Assembly (NCBI RefSeq): GCF_001824475.1
Contig: NZ_MHXN01000033.1
Coordinates: 108,888 to 172,887, forward strand
DNA: 64,000 nt
Origin: Phenylobacterium sp. RIFCSPHIGHO2_01_FULL_69_31
GTDB lineage: Bacteria > Pseudomonadota > Alphaproteobacteria > Caulobacterales > Caulobacteraceae
Reading direction: 5' to 3'
Below the pieces are notes generated by a model, which did not search any database, was not told where the DNA came from, and worked only from the letters and a program-made list of their open reading frames with translations. The position numbers were made by a program, and so were the translations under genes. Within the stretch, counting starts at the first letter, position 1, and every line of letters starts with the position of its first letter. Positions 28,263 to 39,329 of the stretch are shown here, piece by piece.

Positions 28263-29320
28263 CTCGCCAGGAACGCATCGCGGCGCTCAAGGCCGCGGCC
28301 AAGGAACGGGTGCTGATCCTCGACGGCTCGTGGGGGGTGATGATCCAGAAGCGCGGACTGGCCGAAGCGGACTACCGCGGCGACCGGTTCAAGGACGCGC
28401 CCGGCCAGCTGAAGGGCAACAACGACCTGCTCTGCATCACCCGGCCGGACATCATCTCCGACCTGCACGACCAGTATTTCGCCGCCGGCGCCGATATCTC
28501 CGAGACGAACACCTTCTCGGCCACGACCATCGGCCAGGCGGAGTACGGCATGGAAGCGGCCGTGCGCGACATCAACCTTGAGGGCGCGCGGATCGCCCGC
28601 GAGGTCGCCGACCGCTGGACCGCCCGGGAGCCGGACAAGCCGCGCTTTGTCGCCGGCTCCATCGGCCCGCTGCCGGTGATGCTGTCCATGAGCTCGGACG
28701 TGAACGATCCCGGCGCGCGCAAGGTGACCTTCGACCAGGTCTACGAGGCCTACGTGGAGCAGGTGCGGGCGCTGCACGAGGGCGGGGTCGACCTGTTCCT
28801 GGTGGAGACCATCACCGACACCCTGAACTGCAAGGCCGCGATCAAGGCGATCCTGGACCTGGCGGACGAGGGCTACGAGGAACTGCCGATCTGGATCTCG
28901 GGCACGATCACCGACCGGTCGGGCCGCACGCTGTCGGGCCAGACCGTGGAGGCGTTCTGGAATTCGGTGCGCCACGCCAAGCCGTTCGCCGTGGGCCTGA
29001 ACTGCGCTCTGGGCGCCGACCTGATGCGGCCGCACATCGCCGACCTGGCGCGGGTGGCCGACACCCTGGTCTCGGCCTATCCCAACGCGGGCCTGCCCAA
29101 CGCCATGGGCGAGTACGACGAGCAGCCGCACCAGACCAGCCATGAGCTGCACGAGTGGGCCGAGCATGGCCTGGTCAACATCCTGGGCGGCTGCTGCGGC
29201 ACCACGCCGGACCACATCCGCCACGTGGCCGATGCGGTGCGGGGGCTGAAGCCGCGGCAGGTCCCCGAACGCCCGAAGGCCATGCGCCTGGCGGGCCTGG
29301 AACCCTTCGAGATCGCCTGA
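28259..29320 (+). CDS. metH: Methionine synthase, N-terminal half (homocysteine-binding domain)
   Basis: A 353-residue protein equal to the homocysteine S-methyltransferase domain of B12-dependent methionine synthase. It opens with [14 protein letters not shown] and carries the substrate loop [16 protein letters not shown]. Zinc is expected to be held by a cysteine in [10 protein letters not shown] and the pair in [11 protein letters not shown]. The remaining MetH modules are in a separate gene starting at 29784. The split is not a frameshift: this gene has its own stop inside a TGATG junction, and a third gene lies between the halves. A split MetH is known in Caulobacter. Confidence 0.95.
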   Translation: MTRQERIAALKAAAKERVLILDGSWGVMIQKRGLAEADYRGDRFKDAPGQLKGNNDLLCITRPDIISDLHDQYFAAGADISETNTFSATTIGQAEYGMEAAVRDINLEGARIAREVADRWTAREPDKPRFVAGSIGPLPVMLSMSSDVNDPGARKVTFDQVYEAYVEQVRALHEGGVDLFLVETITDTLNCKAAIKAILDLADEGYEELPIWISGTITDRSGRTLSGQTVEAFWNSVRHAKPFAVGLNCALGADLMRPHIADLARVADTLVSAYPNAGLPNAMGEYDEQPHQTSHELHEWAEHGLVNILGGCCGTTPDHIRHVADAVRGLKPRQVPERPKAMRLAGLEPFEIA

Positions 29321-29783
29321 TGAAAGCCCCCGACTGGTACGACGCGTGGTGCGAGGAAGCGTTCGCGACCTTCACCGCCAAGCAGAAGCGCATGGACGAG
29401 ACGCACCGTCTCGCCGCGTGGGCCCGCTATGATTACGACGCCGCCGCCTGCACCCTGACGTTCTCGGACGAGGCCGGCCCCCGGGTCGTGGCCGACATCC
29501 AGGTCGTCGGCACGATCGGCGGCCAGGACTGGATGTGGGGCTGGGCCAACGGCAACTGGCCGGCCCAGAGCACCGAAGCCATGCGCCAGGTCCGCCAGTT
29601 CGGCCTCGACAACGGCATCGAGGAGCTGGCGACGGACGTGCTCACGAGCGACGACCTGCCGGGCCTGGGCTGGATGCTGGCCGCCATCTCGGCCCGCGTC
29701 CTCGAGGCCGAGGGCGCCTATCGCGCGCCGTCCGGCGCCGGCGCGGTCTACCTGCTGATCCGATCCCTCAAGTCTGTGAGCTG

Positions 29784-29784
<1 letters not shown>
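29320..29784 (+). CDS. DUF6882-like protein inserted between the metH halves
   Basis: A 154-residue soluble protein of unknown function resembling DUF6882. Features include an N-terminal [10 protein letters not shown], a central tryptophan-rich [15 protein letters not shown] and a helical C-terminal part with [20 protein letters not shown]. Its ATG overlaps the stop of the upstream metH half (TGATG), and its own stop overlaps the start of the downstream half in the same way. It must therefore be translated as part of the operon, probably at levels comparable to both halves. An assembly, chaperone or regulatory role for the split enzyme is possible but not shown; there is no recognisable B12- or folate-binding motif. 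Confidence 0.8.
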
Positions 29785-32432
<2,648 letters not shown>

Positions 32433-32461
32433 GCCTCGCGCGCCGCAGGCGCTGTAGTTGG

Positions 32462-32538
32462 AACCGCAGAAGACGCAGAAGGCGCAGAAGAGCAGGGGCA
32501 GCCGAGGCTTTCTGCGTCGTCTGCGTTTTCTGCGGTTT
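32462..32538. repeat. CGCAGAA-repeat hairpin downstream of metH
   Basis: Short direct repeats of roughly CGCAGAAGA build two arms, 32462-32490 and 32508-32538, that are inverted copies of each other with about three mismatches and an 18-base loop. Similar CGCAGA-rich intergenic repeats occur widely in bacteria. It could act as a transcript end or RNA stabiliser for the met operon; no T tract follows. Confidence 0.7.
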
Positions 32539-32657
32539 GCCTGTTCGGCGCTGGGGCGCGGGGCGCTCTTGGCGGTGATCTTCCACCCGAAAGTTCGGGC
32601 GCGTGACTTCCGTGCGGGGAAGGCTGGCAGGGTGGGGCTGCCTGAAGGGAGCCGCCC

Positions 32658-33563
32658 ATGCCTGCGCTCGCCCACCTGCCCGCCGACGCCCCGGCCGCCG
32701 AGATCCTGGCCGTGCTGGACCGCGACGGCGCCCTGCTCCTGGACGACGCCCTGCCGGCGGACGAGATCGACGCCCTGGTCGCCGAACTGCGGCCCTGGGT
32801 GGAGGCCACCGCCCCGGGGCGGGACAGCTTCACCGGCGCCCGGACCACCCGCACCGGGGCCCTCGTGGCCCGCTCGCCGCGCACGCGGCCGCTGGTGACG
32901 GACCCGCGCATCCTGGCCCTGTGCGACGCCGTGCTGACGCCCAACTGCCACCGGTATCAGCTGCACCTGGCCCAGCTCATCCGGATCATGCCGGGCGAGG
33001 TCGCCCAGGCGATCCACCGGGACCGCTGGGCCTGGGGCCGGCAGATGCCGGGCATCGAGCCGCAGGTGAACACCATCTGGGCGCTCACCGACTTCACCGC
33101 CGCCAACGGCGCGACCCAGGTGATCCCGGGCTCGCAAGCCTGGGACGACGACCGCAAGGCCGAGCCCGGCGAGATCGCCCGGGCCGAGATGGGGAAGGGC
33201 TCGGTGCTGGTCTATACGGGCACCGTCTTCCACGGCGGCGGGGCGAACGACAGCGCCGAGGACCGCTGGGGCCTCAACATCACCTATTCGCTGGGGTGGC
33301 TGCGGCAGGAGGAGAACATGTACCTCTCCTGCCCGCCGGACGCAGCGCGGACCCTGGCGCCCGAGCTCGCCGCCCTGGTGGGCTACGCCATGAGCAACTA
33401 CGCCCTCGGCTACTACACCCCGCCCCTGCCGCCCGGCGAAGGCCCCGAAACCGTGCCGCCGGAGTACGCCCTGGGCGGCGATGCGGCGGCGGCCGGGAGC
33501 CTGGGCGGGGCGGAGCTGCTGGCGGAGGTGGTGGCCAGGGCGCGGAAGACGGAGGGGGTTTAG
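32658..33563 (+). CDS. Phytanoyl-CoA dioxygenase (PhyH) family protein
   Basis: A 301-residue Fe(II)/2-oxoglutarate-dependent oxygenase candidate. The iron ligands are the HxD of IHRDRWAWG (about residue 119) and the distal His in YTGTVFHGGGAND (about 195). The following DRWGLNITYSLGWLRQEENMYLSC is the typical PhyH strand after the distal ligand. It probably hydroxylates a small molecule or lipid; the substrate is unknown. It lies 225 bases after metH, separated by the hairpin repeat, so it is probably transcribed on its own. Confidence 0.86.
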   Translation: MPALAHLPADAPAAEILAVLDRDGALLLDDALPADEIDALVAELRPWVEATAPGRDSFTGARTTRTGALVARSPRTRPLVTDPRILALCDAVLTPNCHRYQLHLAQLIRIMPGEVAQAIHRDRWAWGRQMPGIEPQVNTIWALTDFTAANGATQVIPGSQAWDDDRKAEPGEIARAEMGKGSVLVYTGTVFHGGGANDSAEDRWGLNITYSLGWLRQEENMYLSCPPDAARTLAPELAALVGYAMSNYALGYYTPPLPPGEGPETVPPEYALGGDAAAAGSLGGAELLAEVVARARKTEGV

Positions 33564-33746
33564 GGGGGCTCGCTCTGACTCCGAGGCGAGGTTGAGGAGG
33601 TCCGCTTCGAACCCCGGTGGACCGACCGCTGTGGCCGGATCCATCGCCAGCGGAGGTTCGGCTGGCTCCGGAGAGAGGCGCATTGGAGGGTAACGCGGGC
33701 TGCTTGGTCCGCGCACGGTCGGAGGCTTGCGGGGGAGGCAACGACC

Positions 33747-35831
33747 TCAGGATCCCTGGTCCCGCGCTGGGCCGAGGCGGATATGGCCCAGATCGATGGA
33801 GTCGGTCAGGTATTCGTTGAGGATCACGCCCGGCCGAGCCGCGGCTTGCAGACGGTACGCCAGGGGCCCTGGATCGCGCAGGCGCTTCCGCGGGCCGCCC
33901 CAGGGCTGGAACCAGAGCATCGGCGACGGGCGCGCGGCCGGGTCAAGGATGTAGATCCCATCGTTCGCGGGCGCCCAGGATTCGGACGGCCGAACCGGCC
34001 CCAACGGCCGCCAGGCGCCGTCGACCAGAGCGCCCACCATGTCGTCGCCCCGGCGCTGGCCGTAGAGGACGCCCGCGCCGCTCCGCTGCAACGTGCGCCA
34101 TCCCGCGCCGCCTGGCACAGGGTGTGCCGCTCCCTGCGGCGAGACCGCCATCAGTCGGAAATCTTCCCCCCTGCGCTCGACGTAGAGCACCCGCTCGCCG
34201 GACGCGTCGAACGCCGGCATGCGTTTGTCGTGGCCGTCGTTGGTAAGCTGCTGCAGCTGCGAACCGTCGCGGCGCGCGGAGAAGATGTCGGCCCGCCGGC
34301 CCTGCACCGCCACGAAGACCACCCGCTGTCCGTCAGGAGACCAGCTCGGGTTGAACGTGTAGCTGCCGATCCGTGTGGTGACCCGGGTCGCGCGACCCTG
34401 AGGATCGGTGACCCAGATGTCGGCTGTGCCGCCGCGGTCGGAGACGTGCGCCAGGGAGCCGTCTGGGCCCTCGACGGTGTCCCAGTCGGCCGACTCCGTC
34501 ACCACTCGCGAGCGGACCTCGCCCGAAGGGCTTAGGCCGACGAGACCGCTGCGCGGGCGCGACAGCTCCACGACGATGCCGCCGGTCGGGTCCGCGGACA
34601 TGCGCATGAAGCTCGTGACTCCAAGACCCAGGCTTACGCGGTGCGACTCCCCGGGCTTGCGGACGTCGACGCGCCACAGGCCGAAAGCGCCGCCCCGGTT
34701 GGAGGCGTAGAACAGTTGGCGGCTGTCGGCGGCCCAGACAAAGCCGGCCGCTTTCCAGCCGTCGGAGGTCATCGAGCGCTCGCGCCCAGACCGCAGGTCG
34801 AGGACGACGATTTCGTCGGCCCCGATCAGAAGGCTTCGCCGGAACGCCAGGCGACGCCGGTCGGGCGAGACCTGCGGCTCGGCGTCGCCCAGCGCGTTCG
34901 GGGGCGGCGTGGTGAGGGCCCGGGCGGCGCCGGTCTCCACGTCGACAGCGTAGAGCCGCGCCTGGTCGCGGCCGGGCGACGTGTCGGCGATCACCACCGT
35001 GCGGTCGTCGAGCCAGGTTGGATGCGACTGGCTGGTGCGGCAGTCGGCCAATCGCCGCTCGCCGCCCCGCGGAACGACGGCGATCATCACCGTGCAGGTT
35101 CCATCAGCGGTCCAGCGGAGGAAGGCGATCCGAGCCCCATCGGCCGACCACGCCGGCGCGAAATCGTCCGCCGGACCAGAGGTGACAGGCGCCGGCTCGC
35201 CGCCGGCGACGGCGCGCAGATGGATATCCCGCTCGCCGGCTGGGCTCTCGCTGAAGGCATAGGCGACCTGCCGCCCGTCCGGCGACAGCGCCGGGAAGGT
35301 CTTGAAACTGCGCTCGGACGTCAGCGGCCGGAAATCTACCACCGTCCAGCCGGCCGGCCGCTGACTCCAGAGCCACGCGGCGGCGCCCAGGGTGACGACG
35401 GTGACAGCCGTGGCCGCGGCGATCCACGAAACCCGGCGAGGCTTCGACGCCGCTTCAGGCGACCCGACAGCGGCGGAAGGCGCGGCGTTGACCTGTAGCC
35501 GATAACCGACCGTGGGGATGGTCTCGAGCGCCACGCCGGGGTCGGAGGCCAACGCCTTGCGCAACTGCATGATGCAGCGGGTCAGCGCGTCTTCCGAGAC
35601 GATCCGCCCACCCCAACAATGGAGGCCGAGCGTCTCGCGGCTGACAGCCGCGCCCAGTCCCCGATGCAGGGCGACCAGCACCTTCATCACGCGCGGCTCC
35701 AGCGTGCGTACGCCGTCGGGTCCTTCGATCTCCAGGTCGGGCGGCCGCACCTCGGTGGCGGAGACGCGGAATGGAGGCTCGAAGGCGAGGACGATCTCGG
35801 CGGGCGGACGGACGGCCGCATGCTCGTTCAT
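33747..35831 (-). CDS. CadC-like membrane regulator with periplasmic beta-propeller
   Basis: A 694-residue one-component regulator. Residues about 25-112 are an OmpR-type winged helix (LEPRVMKVLVALHRG, CWGGRIVSEDALTRCIMQLRK, TIPTVGYRLQV). One transmembrane helix follows (about 135-153, IAAATAVTVVTLGAAAWLW). The rest is a TolB/PD40 propeller in the periplasm with repeats such as ALSPDGRQVAYAFS and PSWSPDGQRVVFVA. Such proteins bind DNA from the membrane and sense an envelope signal through the propeller. It is divergent from a UrcA-family gene 129 bases away, the likely first target. The N-terminal 25 residues before the HTH are unconserved. Confidence 0.86.
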   Translation of the reverse strand: MNEHAAVRPPAEIVLAFEPPFRVSATEVRPPDLEIEGPDGVRTLEPRVMKVLVALHRGLGAAVSRETLGLHCWGGRIVSEDALTRCIMQLRKALASDPGVALETIPTVGYRLQVNAAPSAAVGSPEAASKPRRVSWIAAATAVTVVTLGAAAWLWSQRPAGWTVVDFRPLTSERSFKTFPALSPDGRQVAYAFSESPAGERDIHLRAVAGGEPAPVTSGPADDFAPAWSADGARIAFLRWTADGTCTVMIAVVPRGGERRLADCRTSQSHPTWLDDRTVVIADTSPGRDQARLYAVDVETGAARALTTPPPNALGDAEPQVSPDRRRLAFRRSLLIGADEIVVLDLRSGRERSMTSDGWKAAGFVWAADSRQLFYASNRGGAFGLWRVDVRKPGESHRVSLGLGVTSFMRMSADPTGGIVVELSRPRSGLVGLSPSGEVRSRVVTESADWDTVEGPDGSLAHVSDRGGTADIWVTDPQGRATRVTTRIGSYTFNPSWSPDGQRVVFVAVQGRRADIFSARRDGSQLQQLTNDGHDKRMPAFDASGERVLYVERRGEDFRLMAVSPQGAAHPVPGGAGWRTLQRSGAGVLYGQRRGDDMVGALVDGAWRPLGPVRPSESWAPANDGIYILDPAARPSPMLWFQPWGGPRKRLRDPGPLAYRLQAAARPGVILNEYLTDSIDLGHIRLGPARDQGS

Positions 35832-35960
35832 CGGAAAATCCTCGGAAAACCATCAACTCCGGCCCCGCGCGGGCCCATGCCCAAGTCTCCGACAAAACCC
35901 AGGCCCCGACAAACGCGAACCCTGAGCGTGGTCTTCGGGGCCGACAGCTTCGGAGGTAAC

Positions 35961-36365
35961 ATGATGGTCCCTTGCACGATCGCCTGCCTGGCGCTGGTTT
36001 CGACCTCTGGCTTCGCGGCGTCTGCCGCGGCCGAAGAGGTGAAGGTTGCCGGCCAAAGGATCCGCTCGGTCGCAGTCAGCTATGAGCGCAGCGCGCTAAC
36101 CGGCGCGGCCGCCGCCCACGACCTGCTGGCCCGCCTTAACGACGCTGCGTTCAAGGCCTGCGGCGGCGATCCGCGCCAACACTCCTTCTACCGGTCCACG
36201 CCAGACCTGGTGAAGGCGGTGTTCCGCAAATGCCAGAACGACGCCGTAGCCCGCGCAGTCGCCGAGGTGGGTTCGCCGCAGCTCGCGCAGCTCCACGCGG
36301 CCGGCATGGTCGGGGCGGGCCGGGATGGCGTCCGGCAAGCCAAGTCGTTCCAGGGCAGTCCGTGA
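35961..36365 (+). CDS. UrcA family secreted protein
   Basis: A 134-residue protein with a signal peptide (about 1-24, ending SAAA-EE) and the UrcA-type domain: SVAVSYERSALTGAAAAHDLLARLNDAA spans two adjoining parts of the pattern, and conserved cysteines lie in KACGGD and FRKCQND. UrcA proteins are small periplasmic proteins of unknown role common in Sphingomonadales and Caulobacterales. GGAGG at 35952-35956 serves either ATG 35961 or, with better spacing, ATG 35964. It is divergent from the CadC-like regulator, suggesting control by it. Confidence 0.84.
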   Translation: MMVPCTIACLALVSTSGFAASAAAEEVKVAGQRIRSVAVSYERSALTGAAAAHDLLARLNDAAFKACGGDPRQHSFYRSTPDLVKAVFRKCQNDAVARAVAEVGSPQLAQLHAAGMVGAGRDGVRQAKSFQGSP

Positions 36366-36463
36366 CCGCTTGCGGATCCCCTTCGCCGGTCGGGCGACTG
36401 ACGCACTCACGCGTCTTCCGGGCATCCCAGATTCCCGGCCGGCCAGCGGGGCTGGGGCCAGGG

Positions 36464-36793
36464 TCAGTTGCGGTAGCGGGCGGCGAGGCGGCGGGCTTCG
36501 GCCTCGGTGAGGGTGGGCGGCCAGGCGAACTGCATGCGCCAGCGCATGCGGCTGCACGCCGGGCAGTTCCACTGGACGCGGCGGGCGACGTCGGCGAGGC
36601 GGGTGGCGTGGCCGCCGGACTTCAGCTCGTGCAGGCGGCGCAGGACCCGCTCAGGATCGTAGGTGCGCGACCAGGCGCAGGCGGCGCAGGCCAGCAGCAG
36701 GCGGCAGCCGGGATAGCGGGCGAAGTCGCCGATGGACGTGGCGCCGTCGGCGGGGATGGGGCGGAGCTGGCCAGGGACGGGGGTGCGGCTCAC
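36464..36793 (-). CDS. Small protein with two CxxC motifs, unknown function
   Basis: A 109-residue basic protein. Two zinc-ribbon-like cysteine pairs, ACAACAW (about 36-39) and NCPACSR (about 76-79), are separated by about 36 residues and would form one zinc site. The C terminus is arginine-rich. The GTG start overlaps the stop of the 70-residue gene upstream in a GTGA junction, so the two form an operon. Nucleic-acid binding is plausible, but I recognise no family. Confidence 0.62.
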   Translation of the reverse strand: MSRTPVPGQLRPIPADGATSIGDFARYPGCRLLLACAACAWSRTYDPERVLRRLHELKSGGHATRLADVARRVQWNCPACSRMRWRMQFAWPPTLTEAEARRLAARYRN

Positions 36794-37002
36794 GGCCGGT
36801 CCTCCACCCGCCGCAGGACGCGCCAGCCGCCGGGGACGCGCTCGACCTCGAACCAGGCCGCGTCAGCGTCGGCGAAGGGCACCTGGTGGGGGTCGAACCA
36901 GAGCCATTTGCCCCGGCGGCTGCCCGGGCGGAGGAACCAGCGGTCGCGGCCGGGGCCGTCGATGCGGAGGCGTTCGAGCTTGACGGTGCGGCGTTCGGGC
37001 AT
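36790..37002 (-). CDS. Small basic protein, unknown function
   Basis: A 70-residue protein rich in Arg and Trp (GRDRWFLRPGSRRGKWLWFD, then AAWFEVERVPGGWRVLRRV). No signal peptide or membrane segment is seen. It precedes and overlaps the two-CxxC gene by four bases, which is the main evidence that it is real. Function is unknown; a role in nucleic-acid binding would fit its charge, but this is a guess. Confidence 0.6.
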   Translation of the reverse strand: MPERRTVKLERLRIDGPGRDRWFLRPGSRRGKWLWFDPHQVPFADADAAWFEVERVPGGWRVLRRVEDRP

Positions 37003-37147
37003 GGTGAGAACATAACGCGAACATCAGCGCGGGAATCAAGCAACCTGGGGTGGGGTTGGATTGCGGAGCGCGGGGGGCGCGTAGCCGCAGGGGCGCGGGC
37101 AGAGGGCGGCGCGCGGGTTCGTTCCGGCTGGGGGCGGGGCGGGGCGG

Positions 37148-37200
37148 AAGCCACCTCCACCACTTCGTGGTCCCCCTCCCCCAGAGGGGGGGAGGAACTG
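37148..37200. repeat. Interspersed double-hairpin repeat, copy 2
   Basis: First hairpin ACCAC-TTC-GTGGT at 37159-37171; second hairpin of C5 against G7 at about 37177-37195. It lies in the otherwise empty 217-base gap between the small lipoprotein gene and the Trp-rich small protein gene. Confidence 0.7.
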
Positions 37201-37219
37201 CGGTGCGCTGGGCGGCGCC

Positions 37220-37447
37220 TCAGTGCGGGGGATCGGTGGCGGGGGTGCGGGCTTCGGAGGCTTCGGAGAGGGCGGCGTCGGCGGGCTTGCCCGCCTGGGC
37301 TTCGTCGCCGGCGGCTTGGCGGCTCTGCTCGTCCTGGACGACGGCGACGACGTCCTTGTTCTCGGAGGGCGTGGCGGCGCAGGCGGTAAGGGCAAGGCCT
37401 GCGAGGGCGGCGGCGATGGGGGCTTTAGGGGCGGGGGCGCGGGTCAT
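37220..37447 (-). CDS. Small predicted lipoprotein
   Basis: A 75-residue protein with a short signal and lipobox, GLALTAC, cysteine at about residue 23, followed by a polar Ala/Glu/Lys/Asp-rich tail. It would be anchored to the membrane by its acylated cysteine. Function is unknown. It is 42 bases downstream of the DksA-type gene on the same strand. The low-complexity tail makes homology calls weak, so it is rated moderately. Confidence 0.62.
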   Translation of the reverse strand: MTRAPAPKAPIAAALAGLALTACAATPSENKDVVAVVQDEQSRQAAGDEAQAGKPADAALSEASEARTPATDPPH

Positions 37448-37489
37448 GGAGGGGCGAACCCTCGGGCCGGGCGGAGGTTCCGGGGCGCC

Positions 37490-37753
37490 CTAACGGAGCT
37501 GGCTGTCCTTGCTGCCGCGGCGGTTGATCGTGGCGTGGACCACGCGGCGGTCGCGGTCAGACTGGCAGTCGATGCAGGTGTGGACGCCGGGCAGCGCCTG
37601 GCGGCGGGCCGGAGGGATCTCTTCGCCGCACTGGACGCAGTGGTCCGAGCCCTCGCCCGTGGGGAGGCGGGCGCGGGCGCCTTTGACGGCGTCGGTGATG
37701 GTGTCTTCGATCTGGTCGAGAACGGCGCCCTCGTGGGCCCAGCCGGTGGCCAT
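37490..37753 (-). CDS. DksA/TraR family C4 zinc-finger protein
   Basis: An 87-residue protein with the short DksA/TraR (YbiI-like) layout: an N-terminal helical part followed by a four-cysteine finger, HCVQCGEE and HTCIDCQ, 17 residues apart. DksA-like proteins bind the RNA polymerase secondary channel; this short form lacks the long coiled-coil of DksA, so its target is less sure. It precedes the small lipoprotein gene. Confidence 0.86.
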   Translation of the reverse strand: MATGWAHEGAVLDQIEDTITDAVKGARARLPTGEGSDHCVQCGEEIPPARRQALPGVHTCIDCQSDRDRRVVHATINRRGSKDSQLR

Positions 37754-37846
37754 GGACGGTCCTGGTTGCTGTGGAATGTCAGAGGCTTAGATGGGGGCCG
37801 GCGGGCGGGTTTCCAAGGGGCGGCTGCGGCCGGGGGCGTGGCCGGG

Positions 37847-37880
37847 GCCCTCCCTTCCGTCCTGGAACGAAAGGGAGGGC
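37847..37880 (-). terminator. Hairpin downstream of ohr
   Basis: GCCCTCCCTTCCGT (37847-37860) pairs with AACGAAAGGGAGGGC (37866-37880), one or two mismatches, five-base loop, ten bases past the ohr stop. No T tract follows, so efficiency as a rho-independent terminator is uncertain. Confidence 0.5.
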
Positions 37881-37889
37881 TGGGGCGGC

Positions 37890-38327
37890 TCAGGCGACGG
37901 TGAGCTTCACGTCGACGTTGCCGCGGGTGGCGTTGGAGTAGGGGCAGACCTGGTGGGCCTTGGCGACCAGGTCCTCGGCCGCGGCGCGGTCGAGGCCGGG
38001 CAGGGCGACCTCCAGGGCGATGTCGAGGCCGAAGCCGCCGGCGGCGCGCGGGCCGATGCCCACGTGGGCGGTGACCGTGGCGTCGGCCGGGACCTTGGGG
38101 CCGCCTTGGCTCGCCACGAACTTCATGGCGCCGATGAAGCAGGCCGCGTAGCCGGCCGCGAAGAGCTGTTCCGGATTGTTCCCCGCACCGCCGCCGCCGC
38201 CGAGCTCCTTCGGGGTGGCCAGGGCGACCGAGAGGCTGCCGTCGAGGGTGGCGGCCTGGCCGTCGCGGCCGCCGGTGGCGCGGGCGGCGGTGCGGTAGAG
38301 GACCTGGACGGGGCTGGGGGTGGACAT
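37890..38327 (-). CDS. ohr: Organic hydroperoxide resistance protein Ohr
   Basis: A 145-residue Ohr/OsmC-type thiol peroxidase that reduces organic hydroperoxides, probably using lipoylated partners. The two catalytic cysteines are Cys63 in [10 protein letters not shown] and Cys128 in [12 protein letters not shown]. The start [14 protein letters not shown] region and full family length are typical. A strong AGGAG site precedes the ATG. It is divergent from ohrR, with matching operator-like repeats between them, giving the usual peroxide-inducible circuit. Confidence 0.95.
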   Translation of the reverse strand: MSTPSPVQVLYRTAARATGGRDGQAATLDGSLSVALATPKELGGGGGAGNNPEQLFAAGYAACFIGAMKFVASQGGPKVPADATVTAHVGIGPRAAGGFGLDIALEVALPGLDRAAAEDLVAKAHQVCPYSNATRGNVDVKLTVA

Positions 38328-38359
38328 CGGTGAGCTCCTTGCTGATTGCGTGAACGATT

Positions 38360-38433
38360 AGATCGTGGGCGATATAAATGGGCGAGAGGCGACGGCTGTC
38401 AATCCATTGCGATAAGATCGTGCGCGATTTATA
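38360..38433. promoter_or_regulatory. Paired OhrR operator candidates
   Basis: Two copies of the 19-base pattern AGATCGTGNGCGATWTAWA lie at 38360-38378 and 38415-38433, between ohr and ohrR. Each contains the inverted core ATCG-N4-CGAT. One copy faces each gene, so OhrR probably represses both itself and ohr. Confidence 0.65.
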
Positions 38434-38442
38434 TTGACGGGC

Positions 38443-38901
38443 ATGGACCGTACGCCCCCCGACCCACCGCTGAAGCTGGACGACTTCCTGTGCTTCGCCG
38501 TCTATTCGGCTGGGCACGCCTTCAACCGGCTGTACCGGCCGCTGCTGGACCGGCTGGGCCTGACCTATCCGCAGTACCTGGCGATGGTGGCGCTGTGGGA
38601 GGCGGACGACCGCACGGTGGGCGAGCTGGGCGAGCGGCTGGGGCTGGAATCCAACACCCTGACCCCGCTGCTGAAGCGGCTGCAGGCCATGGGGCTGGTC
38701 GACCGGGTGCGGGACGGGCGGGACGAACGGGTCGTGCGGCTGCGGCTGACCGACAAGGGCCGGGCGCTCGAGGGGCCGGCCTGCGCCGTGCCGGCGGAGC
38801 TGCTGGCGGCCTCGGGCCTGGACCTTTCGGCGGTGAAGCGGATCCGTGGCGAGCTGGCGGCGCTGAACGCGGCGCTGTCCCGGGCTGAGGCGGGGTCCTA
38901 G
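38443..38901 (+). CDS. ohrR: MarR-family peroxide sensor OhrR
   Basis: A 152-residue MarR-type repressor. The redox-sensing cysteine is Cys17 in DDFLCFAVYSAGHAFNRLY, the family position, and the winged helix spans about 50-115 (TVGELGERLGLESNTLTPLLKRLQ, then VRDGRDERVVRLRLTDKG). Oxidation of Cys17 by organic hydroperoxide would release DNA and induce ohr. The ATG at 38443 is preferred to an upstream TTG because the latter overlaps the promoter region. Its stop shares CTAG with the convergent YciI-like gene. Confidence 0.93.
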   Translation: MDRTPPDPPLKLDDFLCFAVYSAGHAFNRLYRPLLDRLGLTYPQYLAMVALWEADDRTVGELGERLGLESNTLTPLLKRLQAMGLVDRVRDGRDERVVRLRLTDKGRALEGPACAVPAELLAASGLDLSAVKRIRGELAALNAALSRAEAGS

Positions 38902-39299
38902 GGCCGGACCAAGGACAGGCCCGCGTCGGCGGCGGCCAGCGGAAGGTTCGGCTGGTAGAGCACGATCGGGCGGATCTCGTAGCTGGCGCTGGGGTTGGCG
39001 GCCTTGAGGTCGCGGGCCGCCTCGATGGCCGCCTCACGGGTGTCGGCCTGGATCACGTAGAAGCCCAGCAGGTGCTCCTTGGTCTCGGCGAACGGGCCAT
39101 CGGTGACGAAGCCCCGGCCGGTCCCCTTGACGGTGGCCGCGAGCTCCGTCGCGCCCAGGCGGGCGGAGGGGCCCAGGCGGCCTTCGGCGGTGAGGCGGTC
39201 CCGGACCTGGCCAAGGTCGGCCATCAGGGCGTTGTCCTCCGCCTCGGTCAGGGCCTGGATCACGCCCTCCTCGTGATAGGCCAGGATGGCGTAGAGCAT
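38898..39299 (-). CDS. YciI-like (DGPF domain) protein
   Basis: A 133-residue protein of the YCII-related family. The family motif is TDGPFAETKEHLLGFYVIQ, at about residues 65-83. These ferredoxin-like-fold proteins are of uncertain function; some precede ECF sigma factors as sensors, but no sigma factor is found here. A strong AAGGAGGT site precedes the ATG. It lies 30 bases after the MscS gene and is probably the last gene of that transcript. Confidence 0.88.
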   Translation of the reverse strand: MLYAILAYHEEGVIQALTEAEDNALMADLGQVRDRLTAEGRLGPSARLGATELAATVKGTGRGFVTDGPFAETKEHLLGFYVIQADTREAAIEAARDLKAANPSASYEIRPIVLYQPNLPLAAADAGLSLVRP

Positions 39300-39329
39300 G
39301 GGCGGACCTCCTTCAGCGGCGGCGCGAGC

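Noticed and set aside
32462..32538. CRISPR-like array of CGCAGAA units
   Set aside because: Units are contiguous without spacers and arranged as inverted arms.
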